A DNA stretch of 64,000 nt. Source: Halomonas sp. H10-9-1. Its GTDB lineage: Bacteria; Pseudomonadota; Gammaproteobacteria; Pseudomonadales; Halomonadaceae. Position numbers and translations under genes: made by a program. This document shows, piece by piece, positions 26,830 through 36,290 of the stretch. Every line of letters starts with the position of its first letter. The first letter of the stretch is position 1. Under the pieces are notes generated by a model that was not told the DNA's origin, made no database searches, and saw only the letters and a list, made by a program, of their open reading frames with translations. The DNA is taken from contig NZ_JAMSHO010000001.1 in the NCBI RefSeq assembly GCF_040147005.1, forward strand, positions 2,356,001-2,420,000, given 5' to 3'.

Positions 26830-27624
26830 TCAGCCCAACAGCAGCGAGTCGTCATCGACCTGCTCGCCGCGGGCCCGCTCGAAGAGCCTGAGCAGATCCG
26901 GTACGCCGAGCCCCTCGCGCTCATCGCCCTTGACGTCGAACGCCACCTCGCCCTGGTCCATCATGATGGTGCGACTCCCCACGTCCAGGGCCTGGCGCAT
27001 GCTATGGGTCACCATCAGGGCGGTGAGGCGCTGCTCACGAATGATATCGGCGGAGAGCTCGAGCACGAAGCTGGCGATGCGCGGGTCAAGTGCCGCGGTA
27101 TGCTCGTCCAGGAGCAGGATCTCCATGGGCTGCAGCGCCGCCATCAACAGGCTGACCGCCTGGCGCTGGCCACCGGAGAGCAGTCCGATACTGTCATGGA
27201 GACGATCCTCCAGCCCCAGGCCAAGGCGCGCCAGGTTGTCGCGCAGGCGGCTGCGCAGGCTGGCGTCGAGGGCCCGCCCCAGGCGCCGACGCCGCCCGCG
27301 GGCGAAGGCCAGGGCCATGTTCTCCTCGAGGGTCAGGGTACTGCAGGTGCCGGCCAACGGATCCTGGTAGACGCGCGCCACCAGGTCGGCACGCTTGAAG
27401 GCCGACAGCCGCGTAACATCGCGCCCGCCGATCATCACCCGCCCGGGCTGGGCGATGATCTCGCCGGCCAGCACGTTGAGCAGCGTCGACTTGCCCGCGC
27501 CGTTGCCGCCGATCACGGTCACGAACTCGCCCTCGGCGATGGTCAGGTCGACCCCCTTGAGCACATGGTTCTCGAGCGGCGTGCCGGGGTTGAAGGTGAC
27601 ATGGATATCCTGTAGCTCGATCAT
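26830..27624 (-). CDS. ABC transporter ATP-binding protein (TrpXYZ-like importer)
   Basis: 264 residues with Walker A GGNGAGKSTLLN, signature LLSGGQRQAVSLL, Walker B ILLLDEHTAALD and the H-loop VTHSM. It energises the adjacent permease. The ATG overlaps the permease stop by four bases (ATGA). The set ATPase-permease-PF04392-type binding protein resembles tryptophan/tyrosine or purine-like uptake systems seen in Gram-positives and proteobacteria; the substrate here is unknown. Confidence 0.92.
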   Translation of the reverse strand: MIELQDIHVTFNPGTPLENHVLKGVDLTIAEGEFVTVIGGNGAGKSTLLNVLAGEIIAQPGRVMIGGRDVTRLSAFKRADLVARVYQDPLAGTCSTLTLEENMALAFARGRRRRLGRALDASLRSRLRDNLARLGLGLEDRLHDSIGLLSGGQRQAVSLLMAALQPMEILLLDEHTAALDPRIASFVLELSADIIREQRLTALMVTHSMRQALDVGSRTIMMDQGEVAFDVKGDEREGLGVPDLLRLFERARGEQVDDDSLLLG

Positions 27625-28502
27625 GCGCTACGCCTCCTGAGCTTGAGCCGCGGGAGCACCAGCGCGAAGCCGACCAGCAGGGCAGTGACCAGGTTGAGGT
27701 CCTGGGCCTTCAGGCCGATGAAGTCGGCGTTGAGCGCCACCGCCACCATCAGGCGATAGAGAATGGAGCCGAAGATGCAGGCCAGGGTGGCCACCAGGAT
27801 GGTGCGTCCGGGGATCAGCGACTGTCCGCCGATCACGGCCGCCAGCCCGACCACGATGGTGCCCACGCCCATGGTCACATCGGCGCTGCCCTGGCTCTGA
27901 GCGAACAGCGCGCCGCCCAGGGCCACCAGGGCATTGGAGAGCGCCATGCCGGAGAGCACCATCACCGAGGTGTTGATGCCGTTGCCCGAGGCCATGCGCG
28001 CATTCTCGCCGGTGGCCCGCATCGCCAGGCCCACCTCGCTGTTGAGGAAGCGATTGAGCAGCACGGTGACCACCGCCAGGCCGGCGAGAATCGCCAGCGG
28101 GAAGATCACGTAGCGGCTGACCGGCAGCGACTCCAGCGGCGTGAAGATGGTGTCGTCGGTCAACAGCGCGATATTGGGTCGCCCCATCACCCGCAGGTTG
28201 ATCGAGTAGAGCGCGATCATCGACAGGATCGACGCCAGCAGGTTGAGGATCTTGAGCTTCACCGCCATCCAGGCGGTCACCGTGCCCGCCATGGCGCCGG
28301 CAACGACGGCGAGGGCAGTACCTACCCAGGGGTTGCCACCGCCGACGATCCACACCGCCGCCACGGCAGCGCCCAGCGGGAAACTGCCATCGACGGTGAG
28401 ATCGGGAAAGTCCAGAACACGGAAGGAGAGATAGACGCCGAGCGCCACAAAACCAAAGATGAGGCCAAGTTCGATGGCCCCCAGAAAGGCGATAAGACTC
28501 AT
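27621..28502 (-). CDS. ABC transporter permease (branched-chain/TrpY type)
   Basis: 293 residues, about eight to nine membrane helices, of the BPD_transp_2 (LIV-H/M) permease fold. Distinctive stretches are FRVLDFPDLTVDGSFPLGAA near the start and ATGENARMASGNGIN in the cytoplasmic loop. It forms the channel of the importer with the ATPase and binding protein on either side. Start is ATG 28502; a TTG four codons earlier is possible. Confidence 0.9.
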   Translation of the reverse strand: MSLIAFLGAIELGLIFGFVALGVYLSFRVLDFPDLTVDGSFPLGAAVAAVWIVGGGNPWVGTALAVVAGAMAGTVTAWMAVKLKILNLLASILSMIALYSINLRVMGRPNIALLTDDTIFTPLESLPVSRYVIFPLAILAGLAVVTVLLNRFLNSEVGLAMRATGENARMASGNGINTSVMVLSGMALSNALVALGGALFAQSQGSADVTMGVGTIVVGLAAVIGGQSLIPGRTILVATLACIFGSILYRLMVAVALNADFIGLKAQDLNLVTALLVGFALVLPRLKLRRRSA

Positions 28503-28574
28503 GAAGGCTTCCAAGCACGAGGAGCAACCGCGGAGAGGGTCGCCCCTCCCCGGTTCGTTCTCGTCGGGTTTATT

Positions 28575-29540
28575 CTATTGGTCGAAGATCTCGACCGCCT
28601 GCTCCTCGAACTCGGCCGGGATCTCGTAGCCGATTTGCTCGGCGGCGTCACGGTTGAGGATCAGTTCGAACTTCTCGACGGTGCCCACCGGCAGATCGCC
28701 GGCCTGCTCGCCACCCAGGATGCGCGCGATCATCTCGCCGGTCTGGCGGCCCATGTCGTAGTAGCTGAAGCCCAGTGAGGCCAGGGCGCCACGCTCGACG
28801 GAGGAGTTGTCGCCGGTGAACACCGGGATGTCGGCGTCGTAGCCCACCTTGAGCACGCTCTCCAGGGCCGAGACCACGGTGTTGTCCACCGGCACGTAGA
28901 TGGCATCCACGCGACCGGCCAGGCTGCGTGCCGCGCCCATCACCTCGGAGGTGCGCGAGGCGGTCACCTCAACCAGCTCGAAGCCGAGGCCAGGCGCCAA
29001 CGCATTGAGCTTCTCGGCCTGGGAGACGGAGTTGGCCTCGCCGGGGTTGTAGATCACGCCCAGCCGCTCGGCCGCGGGGAACATGTCGCGGATCAGCTGC
29101 AGCTGCGCCTCGAGCGGCGGTGCGTCCACCACCCCGGTGATATTGCCACCGGGGGCGTCCATGTCGCTCACCAGCTTGGCGACCAGCGGGTCGGTGACGG
29201 CGGTGAAGACGATGGGGGTATCGTCCTGCAGTGCCGAGGCCGCGGCCTGGGCCGAGGGCGTGCTGATCGCCAGCACCAGGTCGGGGCGGTCGCCGGCGAA
29301 CTTGCGGGCGATCTGGGCGGCGATCGAGGTGTCACCCTGGGCATTCTGGAAGTCGACCTCGAGGTTGTCGCCCTCTACATAGCCGCGTTCGGCAAGCTCG
29401 TCCAGGGCGCCCTGGCGACTGGCATCCAGGGCGGGGTGCTCGACGATCTGGGAGATGCCGAGGGTGACGGTCTCGGCCTGTGCCGCGCCGGCCATCAGCA
29501 TGGAGCCCAGCACCGCGGAGAGGATTCGACGCCGCATCAT
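28575..29540 (-). CDS. ABC transporter substrate-binding protein (PF04392 type)
   Basis: 321 residues. Start ATG 29540 with GAGGG upstream gives MMRRRILSAVLGSMLMAGAA, a clear signal peptide cut near AQAE. The mature part begins TVTLGISQIVEHPALDASRQG, characteristic of PF04392 ABC_sub_bind proteins, with FTAVTDPLVAKLV and the late block GFSYYDMGRQTGEMIARIL. It delivers an unidentified ligand (aromatic amino acid or similar by family) to the permease. First gene of the importer operon, next to the 3' end of the BREX island. Confidence 0.92.
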   Translation of the reverse strand: MMRRRILSAVLGSMLMAGAAQAETVTLGISQIVEHPALDASRQGALDELAERGYVEGDNLEVDFQNAQGDTSIAAQIARKFAGDRPDLVLAISTPSAQAAASALQDDTPIVFTAVTDPLVAKLVSDMDAPGGNITGVVDAPPLEAQLQLIRDMFPAAERLGVIYNPGEANSVSQAEKLNALAPGLGFELVEVTASRTSEVMGAARSLAGRVDAIYVPVDNTVVSALESVLKVGYDADIPVFTGDNSSVERGALASLGFSYYDMGRQTGEMIARILGGEQAGDLPVGTVEKFELILNRDAAEQIGYEIPAEFEEQAVEIFDQ

Positions 29541-29650
29541 GGTGTTCCCTCTTCTTCTGTTGATGAGTTGTTGCGCTTGGTGAGTCGTTGCAACGCCTCG
29601 GAAAGGCGAAGCCTGCACCTTAGCGCGCTTCCCTGCCGCGGCCAATAGGA

Positions 29651-29677
29651 ACCGCCAACGAATGGCTTGTTGGCGGT
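29651..29677 (-). terminator. Possible terminator stem-loop after brxL
   Basis: Perfect 9-bp stem ACCGCCAAC/GTTGGCGGT with a 9-base loop lies 25 bp beyond the brxL stop. No strong T-run follows, so efficiency is doubtful. It marks the edge between the BREX island and the ABC importer. Confidence 0.5.
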
Positions 29678-29701
29678 ACGGCAAACCTGCCTGTTATCCG
29701 A

Positions 29702-31708
29702 TCACTCCACCCCCAGCGCCTTCACCACGGCATCCACCGGCTCAGCATAAAAGCTCGTCTGAAATTTGGTGAACAGCTCGGCGGGAATAGTGGAGATATC
29801 CATGGCGCTGCTCATGGGCAGGGTGACGCGCTTGCCGCCGGCGTCGAAGGCCACCTGCAGGCATTCGGCGAGGTTCTCCACGGGCTTAAGGCTGCCACCC
29901 AGGCTCATGTCGCCCAGCACCACCATCTGGCTCTGGGTGGGCCGGCCCAGCAACCCGGACGAGAAAGCCACCAGGCTGGCCAGGGCCAGGTCGCGCAGCA
30001 CGCCGGTGTTCTGCAGGTCGACCACATGCAGGTGGAAGTCGTGCTCCAGCACCTTGCTGGAGCCACTGATGCGGCTGGCGTTGGCCTTGAAGTAGTCGAA
30101 GGCCATCTTGACCTGCTCCTTGGCGGAGGTGGAGTTCCACAGCCCCGACATGGCCAGCTTTCCGCTGCCGGCGGTGACCTGGAGTTCGATGCGGTAGACC
30201 CCGGGCATACCCTTATCGCTGAGGCCGATGGTGTGCACCACACCGGGCTTGCCGAGCCCCTCGGGGATCAGCCCGCCGCCGCCTTGCTCCTTCACCGAGA
30301 CAAAGTGCTCCTCCAGCGTCTCCTTGTCGATGTAGCTGAAGTGGACGTCGTAGAACTCCATGCCGCCGATCTTCTTGAGCTGCTCCTTCACCCGGCGGCG
30401 AACCTGCAGGGCGTACTCCAGGCAGTGGCGCACGTCCTCCTTATGATACTCCCCATGCGGGAAGAGGAGCTTGAGCAGGCCGGAGACGGTCTTGCGCACA
30501 GCAATGACGTCGCGCTGGTTGAGGTTATCGCCCAGGCGGAAGTGCTGGTCGATGGCATCGGCGAAGCTGCGCTTGCGCATCTCGCGGAAGAACTCGGCCA
30601 GGTAGTCGACGATGAAGCCATAGCGCTGAGTGAAGAATGACGGCCGCATCTTGGGGATCTCCCAGCCCGGAATGTAGGCGTGGAAGCGGTCGAAGAAGGC
30701 GGCATCGATCATGGCGTCGGGGAACGGGGTCAGCAGGTGGCTGGTCTTCACCAACGACTCGACGCTCTGGTTGATGTTGCCGATGAACACCATGGAGGCG
30801 GAGGCTTCCATCTGCTCGCGCCCGCGGGCGAAGGAGCCGGAAGCCATGTAGTCCTTCATGATCTGCACGCCATCCTTGTCCTTGAACGAGATGCCGGCCA
30901 CTTCGTCGAAGGCCACCAGATCCCACATGCCGACCAGGCCGATGCGCCGTGAGCTCATGTTGTAGAACAGGTTGGCCACCGTGGTCTGCCCGCCGGAGAC
31001 CAGGATGCTGTTGGGCGAGCACTCCTTGTAGATATGGCTCTTGCCGGTGCCGCGGGAGCCCAGCTCGCAGGCGTTGTAGTTGTTCTCGACGAAGGGAATC
31101 ATTCGGGCCAGCAGGTGCCACTGCACCTCGGCGTCGAGCTCGGCGGGCTCCATGCCGATGGAGCGGATCAGCACCTCGCGCCACTGGTCGGTGGTGAAGC
31201 CGCGGCGCCCCTCGAATAGCTCCTCCATGTTCATGTGGGGCATCTGGATCGGCTTGAGCTGGCTGACCCCGAACGGCGAGCCGCGCTGGCCCTCCTCGTG
31301 GTAGTAGCTCAGGGTGGCGATCACCCAGATCCCCCCCACCAGCAGCTTCTCGTGCTCCTTGACGATGCCCGCGGAGATCTCGGCATCCTTGATGCCCAGG
31401 TTGCTGAACGCCGCCTCGTAGCAGTCCTGCTTCTCGTTGAGGCGCACCGTCACCCGGTCGATCACCTTGAAGCTGCCGCGCTCGCGGACCAGCGACTTCA
31501 CCTTCTCGGCCTCGTCGGGGCGCACGTAGTTGTCGGCGAGGATCGTCTTGACGTTCTTCAGGCCCTCGTCGATCACCTCCTGATCGTCGGAGGCGCAGTA
31601 CATGCCGAGCAGGTACTCCAGCACGTAGACCGGCACGTTGGCGCCTTCCTTGACCCGCTGGGTCAGGTCCTTGCGCACCACCCGGCCGGCAAAGTGGGTG
31701 TTGAGCAG
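29702..31708 (-). pseudogene. brxL: brxL, main portion (Lon-like BrxL), 5' end displaced by an IS
   Basis: Codes for ~668 residues of BrxL: the N-terminal LNTHFAGRVVRKDLTQ block, AAA+ motifs (GSRGTGKSHIYKE; AFDEVAGISF) and a C-terminal Lon-protease-like domain (GDMSLGGSLKPVENL..GGKRVTLP). BrxL is a DNA-binding AAA+ ring needed in most studied type 1 systems for phage exclusion but not for methylation. The original first 23 codons lie beyond the IS at 33047-33115. Joining the two parts minus one CTG target copy restores a seamless 690-residue frame. However, an ATG inside the IS end (31723) reads in frame (MGSTL then LLNTHF), so a near full-length protein could still be made. Confidence 0.9.
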
Positions 31709-31747
31709 TAAAGTGGACCCCATCGTCAAGACAGAAAACGAACGGGT

Positions 31748-32686
31748 TTAAGTTATCGTCTCAGCCATGGTTGCAGCTGCACAGCGCTGCCCTGTGTTTT
31801 GGTTCTGTGCGGCATCCTTCTGACGACCGAAGTGGTCAGGAATGGAAGCGCCGCCCCCGAGGCCCGACTGATAAACGTCGTCCGGGGTCTGGTTCTCCAG
31901 CGACTGGTGAGGGCGCTGGACGTTGTAGAACGCGAAGTAGTCGGATAGACCGAGGGTCAGCTCGCCGAGGCTCGCATAGCCCTTCAGGTACACGTCTTCA
32001 TACTTGACCGTCCGCCATAGCCGCTCGACGAAGATGTTGTCGAACGCCCGGCCACGGCCGTCCATGCTGATGGTGACGCCCGCGTCCTTGAGCACTCCCG
32101 TGAAGGCCTGGCTCGTGAATTGAGAGCCCTGGTCGCTGTTGAAGATCTCCGGCGCGCCATGCAGCCGCAGAGCGCTTTCCAGAGCATCGACGCAGAAGCC
32201 GGCGTCCATGGTATTGCTCAGCCGCCAGCTCAACACCTTGCGGCTGTACCAGTCGATGATCGCCACCAGATACACGAAGCCATGTGCCAGCCGAATGTAT
32301 GTGACATCGGTGCTCCACACCTGATTCGGGCGTGTGACCGATACGCCGCGTAGCAGGTACGGATAGACCTTGTGGTCTGGGTGCGATTGGCTGGTCATAG
32401 GGCCTGGCGCCATGCCTGCCAGCCCCATGTGGCGCATTAGACGCTGAACACGCTTGCGGTTGACCCGAAAGCCACGCCGCCCCAGCTCCACCACCATCCG
32501 ACGGCTGCCATAGAACGGCCAGCGCGTGTAGATCTCATCGAGCGCGTGGCATAGCTCGATATTCAGATCCGCTGGCACCTTCGGCTGTCGCTGAGCATAA
32601 ACCGTTGATCTGGCGACGTCTGCCAACGCGCACTGTCGAGCCAGGGGCACCTGGTCGGTCGCATCGATCCAGCTGCGGCGGATCAT
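31748..32686 (-). CDS. IS3-family transposase OrfB (catalytic)
   Basis: 312 residues with an HTH_21-like N-terminus and an rve integrase core: DDE residues in WSTDVTYI, FNSDQGSQF and FVERLWRTVKYE. The ending YNVQRPHQSLENQTPDDVY is typical of the family. It starts with ATG 32686, overlapping the OrfA stop (ATGA). The functional transposase is expected to be the OrfAB fusion made by -1 frameshifting at the A-run about 20 bp upstream. Confidence 0.95.
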   Translation of the reverse strand: MIRRSWIDATDQVPLARQCALADVARSTVYAQRQPKVPADLNIELCHALDEIYTRWPFYGSRRMVVELGRRGFRVNRKRVQRLMRHMGLAGMAPGPMTSQSHPDHKVYPYLLRGVSVTRPNQVWSTDVTYIRLAHGFVYLVAIIDWYSRKVLSWRLSNTMDAGFCVDALESALRLHGAPEIFNSDQGSQFTSQAFTGVLKDAGVTISMDGRGRAFDNIFVERLWRTVKYEDVYLKGYASLGELTLGLSDYFAFYNVQRPHQSLENQTPDDVYQSGLGGGASIPDHFGRQKDAAQNQNTGQRCAAATMAETIT

Positions 32687-32979
32687 GGCAGGTTGATCCC
32701 GGACTTTTTTTTCAGCCAGTCGAGCTCCATCTTCAGGCGGCCGATCTCCCCGTAGAGCTTCTCGTCGGTCTGATATTCAGGCTTGGGCTTGGGACCCCGC
32801 TTCTTGTCGAACAAGGTGGCCGAGTCAGCCAGCAGCGCCTTCTTCCACTGGCCGACCTGGACAGGGTGGACCCCGAATTCCTGCGCGATTTCGTTGGCCG
32901 TCTTCAAGCCACGGACCGCCTCCAAGGCGACCTTGGCCTTCAGCTCCGGCGAGTGGGTGTTACGTTTCTGCTTCGACAT
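32683..32979 (-). CDS. IS3-family OrfA (helix-turn-helix)
   Basis: 98 residues starting MSKQKRNTHSPELKAKVALE, the usual IS3 OrfA start, with an HTH (TANEIAQEFGVHPVQVGQWK) and a leucine-zipper-like end (KLYGEIGRLKMELDWLKKK). It binds the IS ends and supplies the N-terminus of the OrfAB transposase. The ten-codon upstream extension lacks support. Confidence 0.93.
   Translation of the reverse strand: MSKQKRNTHSPELKAKVALEAVRGLKTANEIAQEFGVHPVQVGQWKKALLADSATLFDKKRGPKPKPEYQTDEKLYGEIGRLKMELDWLKKKSGINLP
32705..32712 (-). promoter_or_regulatory. Programmed -1 frameshift run (A8) in the IS
   Basis: The minus strand reads CTG AAAAAAAA GTCC at the end of orfA, containing A AAA AAG, the classic -1 slippery heptamer of IS3 elements. 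Slipping here joins OrfA to the OrfB frame. Confidence 0.85.
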
Positions 32980-33046
32980 CTCTGGTCCCTTCGAAATCGG
33001 CCTCGGCATATCTTAAACCAGTGTCTTGTTTTCAGGGTCCACTATA

Positions 33047-33115
33047 CAGGGTGTCGAGGTCGGCGGTATCGGCAGCGTCCACTGCGGCGCTGCCGGCTTC
33101 CAGGCTCGTTGTCAC
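33047..33115 (-). pseudogene. brxL: brxL, separated 5' fragment (codons 1-23)
   Basis: GTG at 33115 with GGAG seven bases before it opens the peptide MTTSLEAGSAAVDAADTADL then DTL, ending in the CTG used as the IS target. The next codons, CTC AAC ACC (LNTHFAG), resume on the far side of the IS at 31705. The start is 25 bp after the DUF2442 stop, so brxL was read as part of the BREX operon. On its own this piece runs into the IS and is not functional. Confidence 0.88.
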
Positions 33116-33140
33116 TTGCTGGCTCCGTGAGCGTTGTCCT

Positions 33141-33380
33141 TCATGCCGGCTGCTTCAGTTCAGCCAGCAGTGTTTCCGGCGCTATATCCTGACCGTTGGG
33201 CCAGGTCACGGCGCCGAACAAAATATCGACCCGGGCGAAGTAGGCCCTATCGCGCAGCTCATGGAAAATGCCGTGATCCAGATAGGGCTTCATGTCGAAC
33301 AGACCCTTCTGGCCATTTTCCAGCTCCACGTAGAGCGTGTAGTCGGGTTGCGGCCTGACGACCTTCACATCCCAATACAT
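33141..33380 (-). CDS. DUF2442-domain protein
   Basis: 79 residues, pattern MYWDVKVVRPQPDYTLYVEL, NGQKGLFDMKPYLDHGIF, FARVDILFGAVTWPNGQDI, typical of DUF2442. Such proteins usually follow a DUF4160 gene and are suspected toxin-antitoxin-type partners, but the role is unproven. AGGAG lies suitably before ATG 33380. It sits between pglZ and brxL, behind a truncated DUF4160-like fragment, so it looks like an orphan partner carried in the BREX operon. Confidence 0.85.
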   Translation of the reverse strand: MYWDVKVVRPQPDYTLYVELENGQKGLFDMKPYLDHGIFHELRDRAYFARVDILFGAVTWPNGQDIAPETLLAELKQPA

Positions 33381-33401
33381 AGCGGCATATCTCCTCATCC
33401 A

Positions 33402-33482
33402 TTACAACGGATCGATCTTGTAGAGGCTTTCCCCCGCGATCGCCAGCGCCCAGTCGGCCATCAGCTCATCGCGATGCAGCAT
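33402..33482 (-). pseudogene. Remnant of a DUF4160 gene (26 codons)
   Basis: A small frame starting at ATG 33482 with GGGAG before it reads MLHRDELMADWALAIAGESL and ends KIDPL. This resembles the C-terminal end of DUF4160 proteins, which normally sit directly before DUF2442. Only the tail remains, 20 bp after the pglZ stop. Most of the gene was probably lost when the cassette joined the BREX operon. Too short for a sure family call. Confidence 0.5.
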
Positions 33483-33502
33483 GAAAGCTCCCTCGCCAGA
33501 TA

Positions 33503-36133
33503 TCAGAAGAAATCATCAGTGAACGCCAGGTCGATGACCACCCGGTAGCGCTCAAGCTCGGTGCCGAGGTCCTTGTCGCGCAGCACCAGGAAGTAATCAC
33601 GCTTGCGGTCGAAATCGGTACCCGACAGCGACAGACGCACGGACTTCATGCGCTCGTTCATGTTGTCGCTGGTACTGTCGAAGGTCACTGTCTCCTCGCT
33701 GGAGACTGCCTCGGTGCCCTCGAAGATAGCCACGGCCAGGGTGATGGGCTTGAGCTGCTCGCTGACCGCCTCGGTCTGCAGCAGCTCGAAGCGCTGGATG
33801 TTGTTGACCATCTTCAGCGAGGCCTTGGGCGAGATCACGTCCACCTTGCGGCGGGTGCGCTTCTCGACCTTCTCACCGCGCAGCTGCTTGACGGTGAGCA
33901 CCGGCACGACGATCTCCTGGGGCATGATGCCGCCATGCACGAAGCGAGCGCCGCTGATGAAGTGGAAGCGGTGCGCGCCCTTGGGAATCCAGAACTCGGT
34001 CTCGCAGGTGGTTCCGGCGGTCTCGCGGGTATGGCCGTGCCACACGCTGGGGTTGTTGGGCAGGCTCGTCCCGAGCACATAGCGCTTCTTGCTCTTGAAG
34101 GCGCCGGCCGGCTTCTCGGTCAGGCTGGTGCGGTCGGTGGCATCCAGCTTGCTGCGCTGGAACAGGAAGCCATGATCGGCGGTGACTAGTACGGTGCTGG
34201 TGTTGAGGTGCATGAGGATCTTGCGGGTCAGCGTATCGAGCTCCTCGATGGCGTCCTCCACCGCGGCGAAGGTCTCGCTCTCGGTGCTGGCGGTATCCCC
34301 CCGAGCATCCACCACGTTGTGGTAGACGTAGACCAGCTGCATGCCCTTGATCGCCTCGCGGCCCTGCTCGCGGGACCAGCCCCTCACCTCCTCGGCGGTC
34401 ACGGCCATGGCCTGGCCGCTCACGGCGGCACTCAGGCGCTGGCTGCGGTTCTCGGTGCCCTGGCTCGACTTTCCATCCACCAGCACATTGTCGCTGCCGG
34501 GCTGGTAGCTGAGCTCACGGTGTGGCAGCAGTGAGGCCATGCCGAGGGTGGTGTAACTGGGCACCACGCCGAGCTGGCTGCTCAGAGTGGCTTCGCTGTA
34601 GCGCTTGGCGTTGATGCGCTCGCGCAGCTCCTCGGCCGCCTCGTAACGGAAGGCGTCGCTGATGATCACCACCAGGCGCTTGTTGCGATGGGCGTCCAGA
34701 TGCGGGCGCACCACGTCGCGGAAAAAGTGCTGCTGGTTGGGGATGCGCGGCAGCTTCCAGTCGTGCAGGCGCCCCTCGGCGTCGATGCGCTCGCTCCAGT
34801 TGCGGGTGAGCTGACCCAGGAACCACTCGTCATAGCAACGCTCCACCGCCTCATCGAGCTTCTTGAGCAGCTCCACGCCGGTGCTGTCAGAGGCCACCGC
34901 GTAGTGGCGATAGGCAGTATCGAAGCGGTAGAGCTCGGTGCTGTAGGCGTGGTAGAGCGCCTCGACGCTCTCGTAGTGAAAGCCGTTGAGGTGCCGCTGT
35001 CGCAGGGCGAACAGATCGATGGCGGCGCTCAGGGCGGCGTAGAGCTGACGATAGCGCGCTCGGCGCTCGTCGTTCTTGTGCCGCGAGGCCCAGTAGCCGT
35101 CCAGGCGCTCGGCGATGATGCCGCGGAACATCTCCAGGTCACGCACGTCGGCCTGGGGAATCGCCTGGCACAGATCGACGATGATCTGCTTTTCGACCAC
35201 CTCGAAGGTCGCCACATTGGCCAGCCGCTCCAACGGCACGTCGCGGATCTTGTCCTCGATGCGCAGTGCCTCGGCGACCCAGCCGGAGATCACATCGAAG
35301 GCCGGGTAAAAGCGCGAGCTGTCTCGCCAGCGCGACAGCAGCGCCCGAGAGGTGGCTCGGGCGTTCACCGAGGCGATGGCATGGCTCTGCGCCCAGTCGG
35401 GGATCTCGGAGATGCTCTCGCAATAGCCGGTGGTCAGCAGCCGCAGCATCAGCTGGCCGAACGGCAGCGGTGCCTCCCCGCTGAGCTCCGCCTGAGTTGC
35501 GGGATAGCCGACCTCCAGCTGCAGCGCCCGCACCAGGCTTGGCACCAGGGCGTACTTGGCCATCTCCTCAAGCGAAGAGGGATTGCCCTCCAGCCCCGTC
35601 TCTTCGGCCACCGCCTCATCGCCAAGATGGAACAGTAGCGTCGCAATATCGCCGGCGGGTGCGCCCACCACGGCAGCGCACATGGCCAGATCCAGGCCGT
35701 CTTCATCCATCTCTGGTGTGACCAGGCGCTTGAGCGCCTCGATGCGCTTGCGGCTGCCCAGGAAGGCCTGGCGCTGTGCCAGATGCTCACGCAGCGCGTG
35801 CCGTGTAAGGCCCAGCTCGTTGAAGATCATCGAGAGCTGATCGGCATAGAAGCGCCCCGAGTAGAGCTTGATGTCCAGCAGCCAGTCATCTTCCGGCGCC
35901 GGCTCGGCGTAGGGGAAGTAGAGCAGCGTCGGCGTCTCGGACTCCTCAAGCTCCAGGCGCAGCTTTACCCCGAAGGTAGACTGCCCGGCCATATTGAGGA
36001 CCTGAACGCCATTCAGGGACAGATCATCCAGCGCTTCGGCGAAGTGGCCAGGCGGGTCGTACCAGAAGACCAGGCGGTGGCTGTCAGTGAAGAAGGCGTT
36101 TCGGAGCCCATTCTGGAGTTGGTCGAGCTGCAT
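33503..36133 (-). CDS. pglZ: BREX phosphatase-superfamily protein PglZ
   Basis: 876 residues, the usual size for type 1 PglZ. The N-terminal region starts MQLDQLQNGLRNAFFTDSHR then LVFWYDPPGHF. The alkaline-phosphatase-superfamily core is in the second half, with VVIISDAFRYEAAEELRERI and VLVTADHGFLFQ as metal-binding segments and HGG in RFVHGGIMPQE. PglZ is needed for BREX methylation and defence, interacting with PglX and BrxB. A decayed second copy of its first ~80 codons lies at 36915-37114. Confidence 0.95.
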   Translation of the reverse strand: MQLDQLQNGLRNAFFTDSHRLVFWYDPPGHFAEALDDLSLNGVQVLNMAGQSTFGVKLRLELEESETPTLLYFPYAEPAPEDDWLLDIKLYSGRFYADQLSMIFNELGLTRHALREHLAQRQAFLGSRKRIEALKRLVTPEMDEDGLDLAMCAAVVGAPAGDIATLLFHLGDEAVAEETGLEGNPSSLEEMAKYALVPSLVRALQLEVGYPATQAELSGEAPLPFGQLMLRLLTTGYCESISEIPDWAQSHAIASVNARATSRALLSRWRDSSRFYPAFDVISGWVAEALRIEDKIRDVPLERLANVATFEVVEKQIIVDLCQAIPQADVRDLEMFRGIIAERLDGYWASRHKNDERRARYRQLYAALSAAIDLFALRQRHLNGFHYESVEALYHAYSTELYRFDTAYRHYAVASDSTGVELLKKLDEAVERCYDEWFLGQLTRNWSERIDAEGRLHDWKLPRIPNQQHFFRDVVRPHLDAHRNKRLVVIISDAFRYEAAEELRERINAKRYSEATLSSQLGVVPSYTTLGMASLLPHRELSYQPGSDNVLVDGKSSQGTENRSQRLSAAVSGQAMAVTAEEVRGWSREQGREAIKGMQLVYVYHNVVDARGDTASTESETFAAVEDAIEELDTLTRKILMHLNTSTVLVTADHGFLFQRSKLDATDRTSLTEKPAGAFKSKKRYVLGTSLPNNPSVWHGHTRETAGTTCETEFWIPKGAHRFHFISGARFVHGGIMPQEIVVPVLTVKQLRGEKVEKRTRRKVDVISPKASLKMVNNIQRFELLQTEAVSEQLKPITLAVAIFEGTEAVSSEETVTFDSTSDNMNERMKSVRLSLSGTDFDRKRDYFLVLRDKDLGTELERYRVVIDLAFTDDFF

Positions 36134-36290
36134 CTAGCCTCCTTGCCGACTGAACACATTAGGCGGGTTTCGACCGCCTGTATTGCGAATGTGCGGGGGT
36201 GCACCACAGCGTAGAACGTTATGCAAAAATTCTAACATGGCGGCTGCTTAAAAGGGCCCATCGGTTGTGCCATTGCTGAGCGTTGTCTAT

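Larger units (their letters stand above)
31709..33046 (-). mobile_element. IS3-family insertion sequence in brxL
   Basis: 1338 bp. Its ends are the imperfect inverted repeats TAAAGTGGACCC (left) and, on the other strand, TATAGTGGACCC (right), 11 of 12 matching. The flanks are CAG at 31706-31708 and CAG at 33047-33049, a 3-bp target duplication typical of IS3. It contains overlapping orfA and orfB with an A8 slippage run. The element is intact in frame and probably active recently. Confidence 0.95.

Noticed and set aside
29541..29701. Search for a direct repeat of the ffs 3' end at the far side of the BREX island
   Set aside because: No match to the ffs end was seen, so integrase-type attachment sites cannot be supported.
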